From Miscanthus floridulus (lineage: Eukaryota; Streptophyta; Magnoliopsida; Poales; Poaceae): a stretch of 64,000 nucleotides of DNA. Both the position numbers and the translations under genes were made by a program. Where the stretch lies: NCBI RefSeq assembly GCF_019320115.1, contig NC_089581.1, forward strand, positions 7,441,707 through 7,505,706. Direction: 5' to 3'. The notes under the pieces were generated by a model. The model was not told the origin of the DNA, searched no databases, and saw nothing but the letters and a program-made list of their open reading frames with translations. The first letter of the stretch is position 1. Every line of letters begins with the position of its first letter. Shown here piece after piece: positions 54,294 through 64,000 of the stretch.

Positions 54294-55640
54294 GAGAGCC
54301 TAGGATTTAATAGCGGTACAGGAGATATACCTGATGTCGTGGCCTATGAGTTTGAGTGCCCACTTGGAGATCCATCCCACGGCATCGCAGTTGCGGATGA
54401 TGTCTCTGAGCGGGTATGAAGTGACGACCACGACTTCGTGGTCGGTGAAGTAGTGCAGGAGCTTCTAGGTCGCCATCAGCATGACGTATAGGAGTTTCTG
54501 CACCTGGGGGTACCAGACCTTGGGGTCGGTGAGTACCTCCCCAACGAAGTACACAGGCCGCTTGACCTTAAGGTGGTGTCCTAGCTCCTCTCTTTCGACG
54601 ACCAGGGCGGCGCTCACCACATGGTTGCTTGCCGCGATGTAAAGAAGGAGGGGTTATCCCCGCTCGGGAGCGACGAGGATTGGGGCTAATGTCAGGGACG
54701 CTTTGAGGCTCTCTAGAGCCTGCTGAGCTTCCTTAGTCTAGACGAAGGCGTCCGTCTTTTTGAGGAGCTTGTAGAGTGGCATCCCCCTTTTGCTGAACCA
54801 GGAGATGAATCGGCTCAGGGTAGCCAGACAGCCGGTGAGCCTTTGTACGCCCTTGACGTTGCGTATAGGGCCCATGTTGGAAATGGCCATGATTTTTTTA
54901 GGGTTGGCCTCGATGCCGCTCTCGGACACAATGTATCCTAGCAGCTTCCCCTTTGGAACCCCAAAAACACATTTCTCAGGATTCAATCTGATGTTTAACC
55001 TTCAGAGGTTCATGAACGTTGCGGCCAAGTTTGTGATAAGGTCGCAAGCTTGAGCCGTTTTGACCACTATGTCATCAACATAGACGGCGATTGTTGGTTT
55101 CGGTCGCTCGGCCTGATCAGGCTAATCGAGCGGGTCGATTTGGTCGGTGAAGCATTGCTGCATGCACCTTTGGTAGGTGGCGCCAGCGTTCTTCAGGCCG
55201 AAAGCAATGGTTACATAGTAGTATGAACCATACAGGGTGATGAATGAGGTTGCGAGCTGATCGGACTCTTTTATCGTGATCTGGTGATAGCCTGAGTAGG
55301 CATCTAGAAAGGAGAGGATCTCGCAACCTGAGGTGGAGTTGACTATCTGGTCTATGCACAGCAAAGGAAAGTGATCCTTTGGACACGCTTTGTTAAAGCC
55401 AGTATAATCAACGCACATTCTCTATTTTCCGATCTTCTTTTTAACAAGAACGGGATTGGTAAGCCAGTTGGAGTGGAATCTCTCTGATGAATCCGGCTGC
55501 TAGGAGCTTGGTGATCTCTTCGCCTATGGCCCTGCGCCTCTCGTCATCGAAGTGGCATAGGCGTTGCTTAGCGGGCATCGAGCCTGGGATGAGATGCAGT
55601 GCGTGCTCGGTGACCTCCCGCAGTATGCCCAGCATGTCAG
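54294..55640 (-). pseudogene. Reverse transcriptase and first RNase H relic of element 4
   Basis: From the amino end: DDERRRAIGEEITKLLAAGF (55441-55635), MCVDYTGFNKACPKDHFPLL, FLDAYSGYHQITIKESDQ, then AVYVDDIVVKTAQ near 55075 (catalytic). Thumb: LNPEKCVFGVPKGKLLGYIV and TGCLATLSRFISWFSKRG. LLLYIAASNHVVSAALVVER near 54620 starts the degenerate first RNase H. There is a frameshift between 55441 and 55418, and several TAG stops. Confidence 0.85.
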
Positions 55641-55644
55641 AAGG

Positions 55645-56523
55645 CTACCATGCGAAGACATCGCGATTGGCGCGCAGGAAGTCGACGAGCTCACATTCAT
55701 ATTTTGCCGAGAGCTGGGTCCCGATCCGCACCGTCTTGCTTGGGTCAGTGGGGTCGATCCCCACCACCTTGGTTTCCTTGAGTGGGCAGAAGGCCATCGA
55801 GGATGTTGGTTTATTGCAGTCCGGGACTGCTAGGGTCAAGGACTCCCCGAGCTCGGATGAGTTGACGACCACAGTGGTGAGCTCGAAATGCTCGTGGTCA
55901 CGCGTGAAGGCATGCGAGAAGGCGCTACCCACAGTGATGACGCCATTTGGTCCCGGCATCTTCAGCTTGAGGTAGGTATAGTTGGGGATAGCCATGAACT
56001 TGGCGTAACATGGCCGCCCCAGGATGGCATGGTAGGACCCTGGGAAGTCCACCGCCTCGAAGGTGAGAACCTCCGAGCGGAAGTTGGCTCGGTTGCAAAA
56101 TGTGACGGTCAGGTCGATCTGCCCGAGTGGGTACGCTTGCGCTCCGGGGATCATGCCGTGGAAGGGAGAGCCTGCTGCGTGGAGTTTTGACTGGGGGATG
56201 CGCATGGCATCGAGGGTGTCGACGTAGAGTATGTTGAGGTCACTGCCTCCATCCATCAGCACCTTGGTGAGGCGCTTCTTGCGGACGATGGGGTCGACGA
56301 TGAGTGGGTAGCATCCTGGTCTCATGACGTGGGAGGGATGGTCCCTCTGATCGAAGGTGATCAGAGACTCTGACCAGCTAAGGAAGGAAGGGACGGCGGT
56401 CTCGGCGGTGCATGCCTCCCTATAGCGTACCTTGTGCTGGCGCTTGGAGTAGATAGCATCGGATCTACCAAAGATCATGATGCATTCCTCAGGGTTGGGG
56501 AAGTTGTCCCCATCCTTGCTCAC
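55645..56523 (-). pseudogene. Protease region of element 4 (292-codon open frame)
   Basis: The longest intact frame of the element. It contains VLMDGGSDLNILYVDTLDAM (DGGS active site), SPFHGMIPGAQAYPLGQIDL, and FPGSYHAILGRPCYAKFMAI. The C-terminal part TVRIGTQLSAKYECELVDFL leads into the RT. Its openness is from the first ATG at 56523; the upstream gag frame is interrupted by stops. Confidence 0.85.
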
Positions 56524-57500
56524 CGTGTCTCCCTTCTTGGCTGCCGTCTCCTTCCTTCGGCCCGCCGGCCTATCATAGGAAACATTTGAGGAACTCGCAG
56601 TCCTTGTAGAGGTGCTTAACGGGGTAGGCGTGGTTGGTGCACAGGCTATCCATGAGCTTGTTGAAGTGGTCAGGCAGGGCCTGCTAGGGCTATTTGCCCG
56701 TGCGATCAGCTATGGCGACCAACGTGGTGTTTTCCGATCGGTGCCGATCCTTTTTGTTCTTCTTGCCCCTCTGCGAGGAGGAGTCCTCGTCTTGGTCCTT
56801 GTGTTTGGCCTTGCCTTTGTTATGGCCTCCGTTGATGACCGCTCTGACTGCCTCCTCGCCAGAGGCGTGGTTCGTGACGACGTCGAGCAGGTCACGGGTG
56901 GTATGGGGCTTTAGGCAGCCAAGCTTGTGGATCAGGGACTCGTAGGTCGTCCTAGAAAGGAATGCGCTGATGACGTCTATGTCGACGACATCAGGGAGGG
57001 AGTTGCATCGTTGGGAGAACCTACGGATGTAATCCCATAGGGACTCGCTGGGCTCTTGCTGGCAGCTCTTGAGGTCCTAGGAGTTCCCAGGGCGGCCGTA
57101 CGTCCCCTGGAAATTTCTGACAAAGATCCTCTTGAGGTCCGCCTAGTCACGGATGTTGTCGTGCGGGAGGAATTTGAGCCATGCTCGAACATGTTCCCCT
57201 ACGCAGATGGGGAGATACTGAATGATGAAATGGTCATCATTCACCCCTTCGGCTCGGTAGGTGAGCCGAGAATCTTCGAGCCATATACCGGGGTTCGTCT
57301 CCCCGGTGTACTTAGTGATGTTGGTGGGCGGTTGGAAGCGTCGTGGGAACGGCGCCCTCCGGATGCGTTGGCCAAAGGTCCATGGTCCCGGGCCCTCTGG
57401 GCTGGGACTCCGGTCATCTGGCTGGCGACCATGCCTGGGGCACGTTTCACTGCTCCCCTCGATGGTCCGATCGGGGCCCGCGTCGCCTGTCCTCACCGGC
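56524..57500 (-). pseudogene. gag: gag of element 4
   Basis: Capsid motifs: NPGIWLEDSRLTYRAEG, IIQYLPICVGEHVRAWLKFL, then NFQGTYGRPGNS and LWDYIRRFSQRCNSLPDV. A zinc-binding variant CTNHAYPVKHLYKDC lies at about 56600-56645. A Lys/Gly/Asp-rich basic region precedes it. Stops occur at 57145, 57080 and near 56680. The plan is the same as element 3's gag but complete at its N-terminal side. Confidence 0.8.
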
Positions 57501-58907
57501 GCCCGATGAACATCATCATCATGTCGGATCGAGCCATGACGCTACGAGCTTCTTGGTTCGGATCGAGCCATTCGCGTGCCGGCGGTCGGTGTGGAGCATG
57601 CGCCGGGTCAGACCGCGGCGCAGCTGTGGCCTCGTGTGCCACGCTTGGTGGTTGCAGCGGCGAGCGGATGGAGCGATCCATCTAGCGCGTCTCTACTCCC
57701 CTGGTGGGGAGGGAGGGTGCGAGTCGGAGTCACGATGTGGAGCTCTCTGCCTGTTGAACAGTGGCGGCTTCCACCAGCGCCTAGAGGTTTTGGTAGACCG
57801 CCCGTTCCTGAGGGTCGATGGGCTCAGGAACGCCGTGCAGAAGCATTGCCACAGCGGCGATGTTCTGGCTAGCCTGAGCGAACTGTGGGGGGTTGTTCCC
57901 CTCATTCATGATGTCGTGCTGGACCTGGCGGGCGCGACCCCGAGCGTCGCTCGCTGGGTCACGCGCATGGGGCGCAACGTGCTGCACCGAGCGCGCCGGT
58001 GTAGGCGGTGGCTGGTTCTGCCGCCGTTGTCATAGCTCCTCGGCGCGCCCTTGTGCAAGCGCGAGGGATCCCGCACGTGGGTCCGGAGGGGTGTGAGTCT
58101 GCACGGACTCCGCAACCATCGGCGTTTGCCTCGGAGCTTCCGCCATAGCGCACTCTCAGGACGGATGGTGTCTAGGTGCCACGTCTCCGATGCTGGAGCC
58201 GTCGCTTTCGACCTCGTCGTCCAAGAGTTTACGGAAAGTGGTGGGAGCATAGCTCGCCATTCCCACGAATTCGGATGTAAGAGGGGGCGGTGCTAGCGTC
58301 CCTCAGAGCCCCCGAGTGCACGCGTCCACGGGGGACACGAGGCCGCAAGGGAACCGGTCGTACGGTGTTTGTGGTGTGGATAATACGGTTCCTCCGGATA
58401 ATCGGTGGGAGATGGTAAATAGAGAGACACGAGGCCGCAAGGGAACCGGTCGTACGGTGTTTGTGGTGTGGATAATACGGTTCCTCCGGATAATCGGTGG
58501 GAGATGGTAAATAGAGAGTAAATAACAGTATGTACATTACTCACAGCGGGATTTAAGTAGAGAGTTTGCTCGGAATAAAGCGCAGGCGCCCCGTCGTTGA
58601 AGTCGTTGTGCATCCCGGAGCCGATGGAGGGCGCCCCCCCGACGGGTGCCAGAACAAGTGCCTCCTCGCGGAGGTGTAGTACGCCGAGCCGGTCGGCGAC
58701 GAAGTCCAGGCTTTCGAAGAGGAAGGTCTGGGACGGCTCGAAGACGGGTGGAACCCACATCCCAACAGGTGGGAGTGCGGGAAACTCCAGTGAGCCGAAG
58801 CGAGTCATATCGCTTGAGCCCGCCATGGCGAAGGTGGCGGAAAAGTGGGCCATCCGATGACCAAAAAGTGTTGGACGTACAACGTCTTCCCCACGGACGG
58901 CGCCAAC
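57501..58907 (-). other. Leader of element 4 with an upstream ORF and a 93-bp duplication
   Basis: Between PBS and gag. The minus-strand frame 58293-58955 begins in the LTR and encodes MAHFSATFAMAGSSDMTRF followed by a Phe/Pro/Leu-rich segment. Its 3' part is formed by two copies of a 93-bp unit (58334-58426 and 58427-58519). No known domain recognised. 57501-58290 has only competing GC-rich frames, probably N-terminal gag or leader. Confidence 0.5.
58886..58906 (-). other. Primer binding site of element 4
   Basis: On the minus strand TTGGCGCCGTCCGTGGGG lies directly after the LTR end GACAG. The TGGCGCC start is typical of Gypsy primer sites. tRNA not assigned. Confidence 0.7.
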
Positions 58908-60185
58908 TGTCGGTGCAGAAAGTGACCAACAAGTAAATATTTGTAGTTTTGTCATACGTTGTGATCAGAGGTGGCCTAGCACTCAATGACACAGGGTTTA
59001 TACTGATTCAGGCAACGTGCACTACGTCTAGTTTGAGTCGGTCGGTGACTTTATTCCTGAGCCCAGGTACTCGAAGTTTGCTGTGAGGTTACAAACGGAA
59101 GGGAGAAAGATGAGGGGTACAAGAGGCCCGGTCGGACTCTGGTCTGAAGGGCCGAGAGTGACGGAAGCCCTGCTATGTGCTAAGTGTTTGAGCGTGTACT
59201 CGGTATAACTTTAGAATGCCTAAAGTTACAGAGGGTGGATTAATGTAAGTGAACTGATTGATCTGAATGAACTAAGTCATCTTTTTGGAGAGAGCGCATC
59301 CCCTTTTATAGATAAAGGGGATGGCCTTACAAGTGAGAGGGAGAGAGTTTGTATGCTGATAAGTCTTGTTGTCCACGCCGACGGGTACAAGATGATGGTA
59401 GGCGTCCACAATAATGTTCAATGTCGGATGCATATGGAGGGTTGCGTCGTCTTCTTCTGGTATGGCAGATGTCGATGCCTGCCACACTGTTGATACCCAG
59501 AGGCCTGTAAGGGGTTTTACCATGTTCGCCTGGTACAATAAATGTCGGCGCCCACAACACTGTTAATGGCCAGAGGCATGTGGGGAGCCTTACCGTATTT
59601 GTCCGGTATAGGAGTTGATGGCGCCCACAACACTGTAGGGAAAATATCGGCGCCTACAACACTGTTGGGGTTCTGTCATACTGGGAGGGTCGCAGGGTAC
59701 GGTCTGGCAGGTGCACAGGGTACGGTCCCTGGTATTGTGGTTTTGACTTGTGCACCCTGCCTTACTTTCTCCGTCCATTCCCTGGTCCTTATCGAGCAGG
59801 CTTTCCCGGTCGGTTGGTTCCAGTCGGCTCTGATTGTGCTAGTCGGAGAGGAGCTATAAGCAGGGGTTCGGCGCTTTCCCGGTCGGAGAAGCGGGTAGCA
59901 GTCGGAAGTAGTGTTTTGGCTAGGCCTTTCGGTCGGAGAGGCCGTCCGGAGGCGGGCTGGAGATCGAAGCGAGCGCTCCGGTCGGAGAGGCGGGCCGGAG
60001 TCGGAAGCGGGCGCCATTCCTCCTCGGCCAGGCCCTCCGGTCGGAGATTGGATCGCCCTTCCGGCATGTCGTTTAGGTACTTGGGCCGACCCAAGAGTTG
60101 CGCGTTGGTTCGCAACGTTGTCTGCTGGGCCGAGTCTTTGTTGGGAAGCCGGTCCATGAGGGACCCCGGGTTTATGAACCCGACA
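58908..60185 (-). repeat. 5' LTR of element 4
   Basis: Collinear with 48330-49606. On the minus strand it starts TGTCGGGTTCATAAACCCG at 60185. A minus-strand CTATAAAAGGGG box lies near 59300. Confidence 0.95.
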
Positions 60186-60252
60186 CCATGGTCTAGTTGA
60201 TCTCAATAAAAAGATTATAATTCATTTTGCCTGGCATTTATGTGTCTTTTAG

Positions 60253-62260
60253 GTGTCTATTAATCCTGAGTCAAAGTCAAGACAAACCAACAGGGAAGTT
60301 CTCAATGAACTCATCAAGTTGCAAGGGAAGACAGCTCTGGGCGGCAAACTGCCTGCCTATGATGGAAGGAAGAGTCTTTATACTGCTGGTTCACTTCCTT
60401 TTGAATCAGAGGAGTTTGTCGTTACGCTGGTTGATCCAGAAAAGAAGGAGAAAGAAAGGTCTTCCGAGATCCTATTTTGGTCCAATTTTCAGTACTACAT
60501 GAAAGTTATCTCTCACCAGCACATATTAATCCTTTTCAATTTATAGGTCAGAGAGGGAGTACAAAATCACAATTCGAATTGATGGGAGAACAGATTTGTA
60601 CCACCTTCAGCAGTTTCTGCGTGGAAGACAGAGGGATATGCCTCAAGAAACCATACAAGTACTTGATGTTGTCCTCAGGGAGTCGCCATCTTGGAAGTAT
60701 AATAGCTACACACAGTTTCCTGCTTTGAATTTTGCTTTAGTAATCTTTTATCCAGGGTACTGACAAATTTTTGGTTAAATGTCACTGCAGTTATGTCACA
60801 GTTTCCAGATCCTTTTTCTCTACTACTTTTGGTCACAGAGGCGACATTGGCGAGGGGCTTGAGTGTTGGAGGGGTTACTACCAAAGCCTGCGCCCAACAC
60901 AAATGGGGCTTTCACTGAATATAGGTAATAGCCTGTCTATGTTTTTGTTGGCCCATGCCTTTTGTTTGATATGTTTTGGTAATTAACATTGGTTTTAATG
61001 TTGCCTTTTGCATACATATCAGCAACATCCTTTTTTAAGCCTGTGTCAGTTATCAAATTTGTGGAGGAGTACCTGAACATGCGTGATACATCTCGGCCTT
61101 TGTCGGACAGGGATCGTGTGAAGGTAATGTTTTTACACACTGACAATCTAGAAAGCTTCTTGTACAGTACATCCTCCTATTGGCTCCTTTTTGTTGAGTG
61201 ATCTTATATGATATTAATTGTGTTCAGGTAAAGAAAGCATTAGGTGGAGTTCGCATTGAAACAACTCACCAACAGGATCAAATCAGAAGATACAAGATAA
61301 CAGGGGTTACTTCCATCCCTATGAGCCAGCTGATGTAAGTATCTATATGCAAATGCTGCCTTTCTTTTCCCTTCTCTCTACAGCATTTATGTTCTGGAAT
61401 ATTAATGCTAAGATTAATCTTTGCAAGTTATGCCTTGAGTTTTGAGTATTTTGTGCATGTTTGTATGTGGGTAGGCAAAGTATAAGACAGGGTCTAGGAG
61501 TAATAAATATGTTGAAAGAATATTCAGTCTGAGGTTGACGTTTATGATTTGTGTTCACTGATGAATATTAATTCTTCACTAATGAATATTAATTCTGAAT
61601 TACTGGCACATCACTTACTAACTGCTAAATAGCTGTAGTATTACTATATCACAATTGGAACGATCTGGCCTATGTCAACACTGTGTCATGAACTTACGGC
61701 TCCTTTTTGTCATTTTAGATTTCCTGTTGATGATAAAGGAACAAGAAAGACTGTTGTGCAGTACTTCTGGGACAAATACAACTACAGTTTGAAGTATGGT
61801 TCTTGGCCTTGCCTTCAGGCTGGCAGTGATTCGTGACCTGTATATTTGCCTATGGAGGTACTGTATCCATGATCATTCAGCTGTACTTGAATTATTCATG
61901 TTAAGTTCATTGTTTTAATAAAAAATATGGTTGTAGGTTTGCAAGATTCTAGAAGGGCAGAGATACTCTAAGAAGCTTAATGACAGACAAGTGACCAACA
62001 TACTTAGAGCAACATGTAAACGTCCCCAGGACAGGGAGCAGAGCATACGTGATGTACTCTTCTGGACCCTTATTCCTCTGCTGTTTAATACAATAATTAT
62101 TATCTCTGCAGGATATCGTTTCTAATGACAAATTTTCTTATGTGCTACATAGATGGTTCTGCATAACAAGTATGCAGATGATAGGTTTGCTCAGGAGTTT
62201 GGCATCAAAGTTAGCAGTGATCTAGTGACTGTTCCAGCCCGTGTGCTGCCTCCACCCCTG
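60253..62260 (+). pseudogene. Argonaute exons 2-9 (N domain, linker, PAZ)
   Basis: Exon 2 (60253-60458): KLPAYDGRKSLYTAGSLPFE. Exon 3 (60547-60696): GRTDLYHLQQFLRGRQRDMP. Exon 4 (60791-60924): YVTVSRSFFSTTFGHRGDIG and RPTQMGLSLNI. Exon 5 (ancestral start 61014): DISATSFFKP and RPLSDRDRVK. Exon 6 (61228-61334): VRIETTHQQDQIRRYKITG. Exon 7 (61719-61857) carries PAZ residues (VVQYFWDKYNY, SWPCLQ) and then TCG-TGA-CCT where SRP is expected. Exon 8: [19 protein letters not shown]. Exon 9: [17 protein letters not shown] and PARVLPPPL. Splice phases are consistent across all junctions except the mutated acceptor of exon 5. Confidence 0.85.
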
Positions 62261-62361
62261 GTAACTTTGCTAATTTTGTTTTCCTTGCTCAAAGATTAGT
62301 GTCCAGGAATCACCTTTGTTTTATTCTTTGAGGAATAATCAGTTTCTTTGTTGTATTTCAG

Positions 62362-63944
62362 TTGAAATATCATGACTCTGGTAGGGAGAAAACTTGTGCG
62401 CCAAGTGTTGGACAATGGAACGTTCTCAATAAGGTGAGATTATGTTCTTACCTAGAAATTTATCACTGAAGTTAGTTGAGCATTGCCATAGTTGTCAATA
62501 AATTTATTGTGAACTTGTCCAGCATCTTTGTGCACTGTTTGTCAATCTTTTTTTTTCTGGGAAATGTTTGTCAAGCTTTTAGTAGTGTCTTTTTGTTTAA
62601 TGCTGAAACTATCATTACCAAATTTTCTAGCCAGTCTTTCTAGATGTAACAAAGCTTTTTTTTACCACTGTTCTGGTACCCTTTTCCAGAAAATGATCAA
62701 CGGAGGAACTATTGATAACTGGACTTGTTTGAACTTTTCACGCATGCGACCTGATGAGGTACAGAGGTTCTGTATGGATCTGATTCATATGTGCAATGCA
62801 ACTGGAATGGTAAGTTCTTTACTATCTGTATGTGTTCTCAAGTCATTCCAGACAGTTCACTATATATTGAAGTTAACTTCTAATCATCCCTGTAGGTTGT
62901 CAATCCACGTCCATTTGTTGATGTCAAGTCTGCAGCTCCTAACCATATAGAGAATGCTTTGAGAGATGTACACAGGAGAGCCACACAAATGCTTGCCCAA
63001 CAAGGAGTGGGAAATCAGCTGCAGCTTCTAATCGTAATTCTGCCTGATGTTAGTGGTTCTTATGGTATGCATACTTGTCTCTAGGTCTGGGTCATACACA
63101 CCTTTACAATTTATTAGGATTTTTGTTATATAAATGACTCTCCTACTTTTGCAAGTAAAATCAAAAGAGTCTGTGAGACTGACATTGGAATTGTATCTCA
63201 GTGTTGCTTGCCAAAGCATGCTAGCAGGCCAAACAAGCAATATTTGGAAAATGTTGCACTCAAAATCAACGTCAAGGTCCAAAAACCTATATTTTTTGCA
63301 TTAAGTTTTTTTTTTGGTTCTTTCATGCAGGAATGTATTAATTCCTTTCATTTAAGCAGGTTGGTGGGCGCAACACGGTTCTTGAGCGAGCCTTTGTACG
63401 CAATGGCATACCCTTTGTGTCAGAAGTCCCAACAATCATCTTTGGCGCAGATGTCACACACCCCCCACCAGGAGAGGACTCTGCATCATCCATTGCTGCT
63501 GTTAGTTTCTTCTTATAACTGTCAAGTTATCTCATATTTCAGTTGTATGATTTGCTTACAATGTGATATTCCTGTTCATAATTTAGTGCAATCTGAGCTA
63601 TGTAAAAATAAGTTATCATGCTGCTAACTTTGACTTTCGTTGGAATTGTGTAGGTGGTGGCATCAATGGACTGGCCAGAAATCACCAAGTACAGAGGCCT
63701 GGTTTCTGCTCAACCACACCGACAAGAGATTATAGAAGATTTGTTTACTGTCACTAAGGATCCGCAGAAGGGGCACAATGTTAATGGTGGCATGATCAGG
63801 TAAGTTTTTGATTGATCTGAGTTGACCTATTGTTAGTTATCAAATGGTTTATCTGGGTAACTGACATGGTCTTGTTTGCAGGGAGCTACTGATTGCTTTC
63901 CGCAGGAAGACAAACAGAAGGCCTGAGAGGATAATATTCTATAG
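62362..63944 (+). pseudogene. Argonaute exons 10-16 (MID and start of PIWI)
   Basis: Exon 10: [18 protein letters not shown]. Exon 11 (62690-62809): KMINGGTIDNWTCLNFSR. Exon 12: ENALRDVHRRATQMLAQQ, LLIVILPDVSGSYG (MID). Exon 13 (ancestral start 63155): [20 protein letters not shown]; the intron ends AA, not AG. Exon 14: [37 protein letters not shown] (first catalytic Asp of PIWI). Exon 15: [20 protein letters not shown]. Exon 16: ELLIAFRRKTNRRPERIIFY. The window ends in the next intron, before the second catalytic Asp and the His. Confidence 0.85.
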
Positions 63945-64000
63945 GTGTTGTGTTCCAGATTCCTGTTTTTGGTTCATTTTTTCTACGCTATTGAGTGAAG

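Larger units (their letters stand above)
48325..60190 (-). mobile_element. Element 4: Tat-lineage Ty3/Gypsy retrotransposon inside Argonaute intron 1
   Basis: Target duplication CCATG at 48325-48329 and 60186-60190 gives exact limits. LTRs of 1,277 and 1,278 bp flank a minus-strand gag, protease, RT, RNase H and integrase region in normal order. It is structurally complete, but every gene has stops. The LTR copies differ at many positions by eye, so the insertion is not recent. Confidence 0.95.
44086..60252 (+). other. Argonaute intron 1 (16.2 kb)
   Basis: GTGAGC at 44086 and TTTTAG at 60247-60252 join GAT to GTG in phase (FHYD-VSINPE). About 4.3 kb remains if element 4 is removed. It contains a 170-bp tandem duplication, a MITE dimer, a 754-bp hairpin and a Tourist-like MITE. 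45225-46610 and 47766-48324 show no gene, only T-rich intronic sequence. Confidence 0.85.
43337..64000 (+). pseudogene. Argonaute gene of the AGO5/MEL1 clade, probably a pseudogene (3' end beyond window)
   Basis: Small-RNA-guided silencing protein family. Sixteen exons by codon phase and GT/AG: 43337-44085, 60253-60458, 60547-60696, 60791-60924, 61014-61123, 61228-61334, 61719-61857, 61937-62053, 62153-62260, 62362-62433, 62690-62809, 62896-63064, 63155-63276, 63360-63500, 63654-63799, 63882-63944. Protein order: Gly/Pro/Ala-rich N-terminus, N domain, PAZ, MID, PIWI (first catalytic Asp in FGADVTHP). Lesions: one G missing near 43576-43579; acceptor GCAT instead of AG at 61012-61013; TGA at 61834-61836; acceptor AA at 63153-63154. 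Clade is assigned from remembered similarity to rice MEL1 (DLAPVSKKGLAHPARPG-type segment). The AGO11/12 branches are alternatives. Assembly errors could mimic some lesions. Confidence 0.85.

Noticed and set aside
57056..58035. Long plus-strand ORFs (209 and 230 codons) in element 4
   Set aside because: They lie opposite gag and leader on the minus strand; composition-driven, no domain.
60771..62950. ORFs reading through Argonaute introns
   Set aside because: They include intron sequence; exon phases and splice sites explain the coding parts better.

Overview
The window is nuclear DNA from a grass. The subfamily is inferred: a panicoid such as a Saccharum, Sorghum or Miscanthus relative fits the transposon families, but I cannot prove it by eye. 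Evidence for a grass is the dense nest of Ty3/Gypsy LTR retrotransposons (Tat-lineage elements with antisense coiled-coil genes and a Tekay-type chromovirus), Tourist-like MITEs, an Ac/Ds-type hAT remnant, and GC-rich first exons. No rRNA, tRNA or CRISPR was seen.

Layout. Bases 1-9154: element 1, a non-autonomous Gypsy element with gag and protease, no reverse transcriptase, a spliced antisense gene and matching LTR ends. It sits inside element 0, an older Gypsy reverse transcriptase relic (9155-9925). Element 2 (9926-20245) is a chromovirus with an LTR of about 5 kb that carries a Ds-like insertion; its 3' LTR is cut to 150 bp. Element 3 (20590-35006, minus strand, TSD ACAAG) is a Tat element with an almost deleted 5' LTR. 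Bases 35012-43336 are low-density sequence: a possible minus-strand gene, a tail-anchored orphan ORF, a purple acid phosphatase fragment, a small TATA-driven ORF, MITEs and duplicated segments.

From 43337 to the right edge lies an Argonaute gene of the plant AGO5/MEL1 clade. Exon 1 ends at 44085 and exon 2 starts at 60253. The 16.2-kb intron between them holds a 754-bp hairpin, several MITEs and element 4 (48330-60185, minus strand, TSD CCATG). Sixteen exons are visible before the window ends inside the PIWI domain. Four lesions were read directly: a 1-bp frameshift in exon 1, lost AG acceptors before exons 5 and 13, and an in-frame TGA in exon 7. This copy is therefore probably a pseudogene, unless the lesions are assembly errors.

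How it fits together: elements 1, 3 and 4 share one design. Gag-pol (or gag-protease) lies on one strand. An antisense PF04195-like region lies on the other, between the pol end and the 3' LTR; it is a full spliced gene in elements 1 and 3 and a relic in element 4. Repeats of the motif that abuts the 3' LTR lie around it. An Argonaute, the effector of transposon silencing, has itself been colonised and broken.
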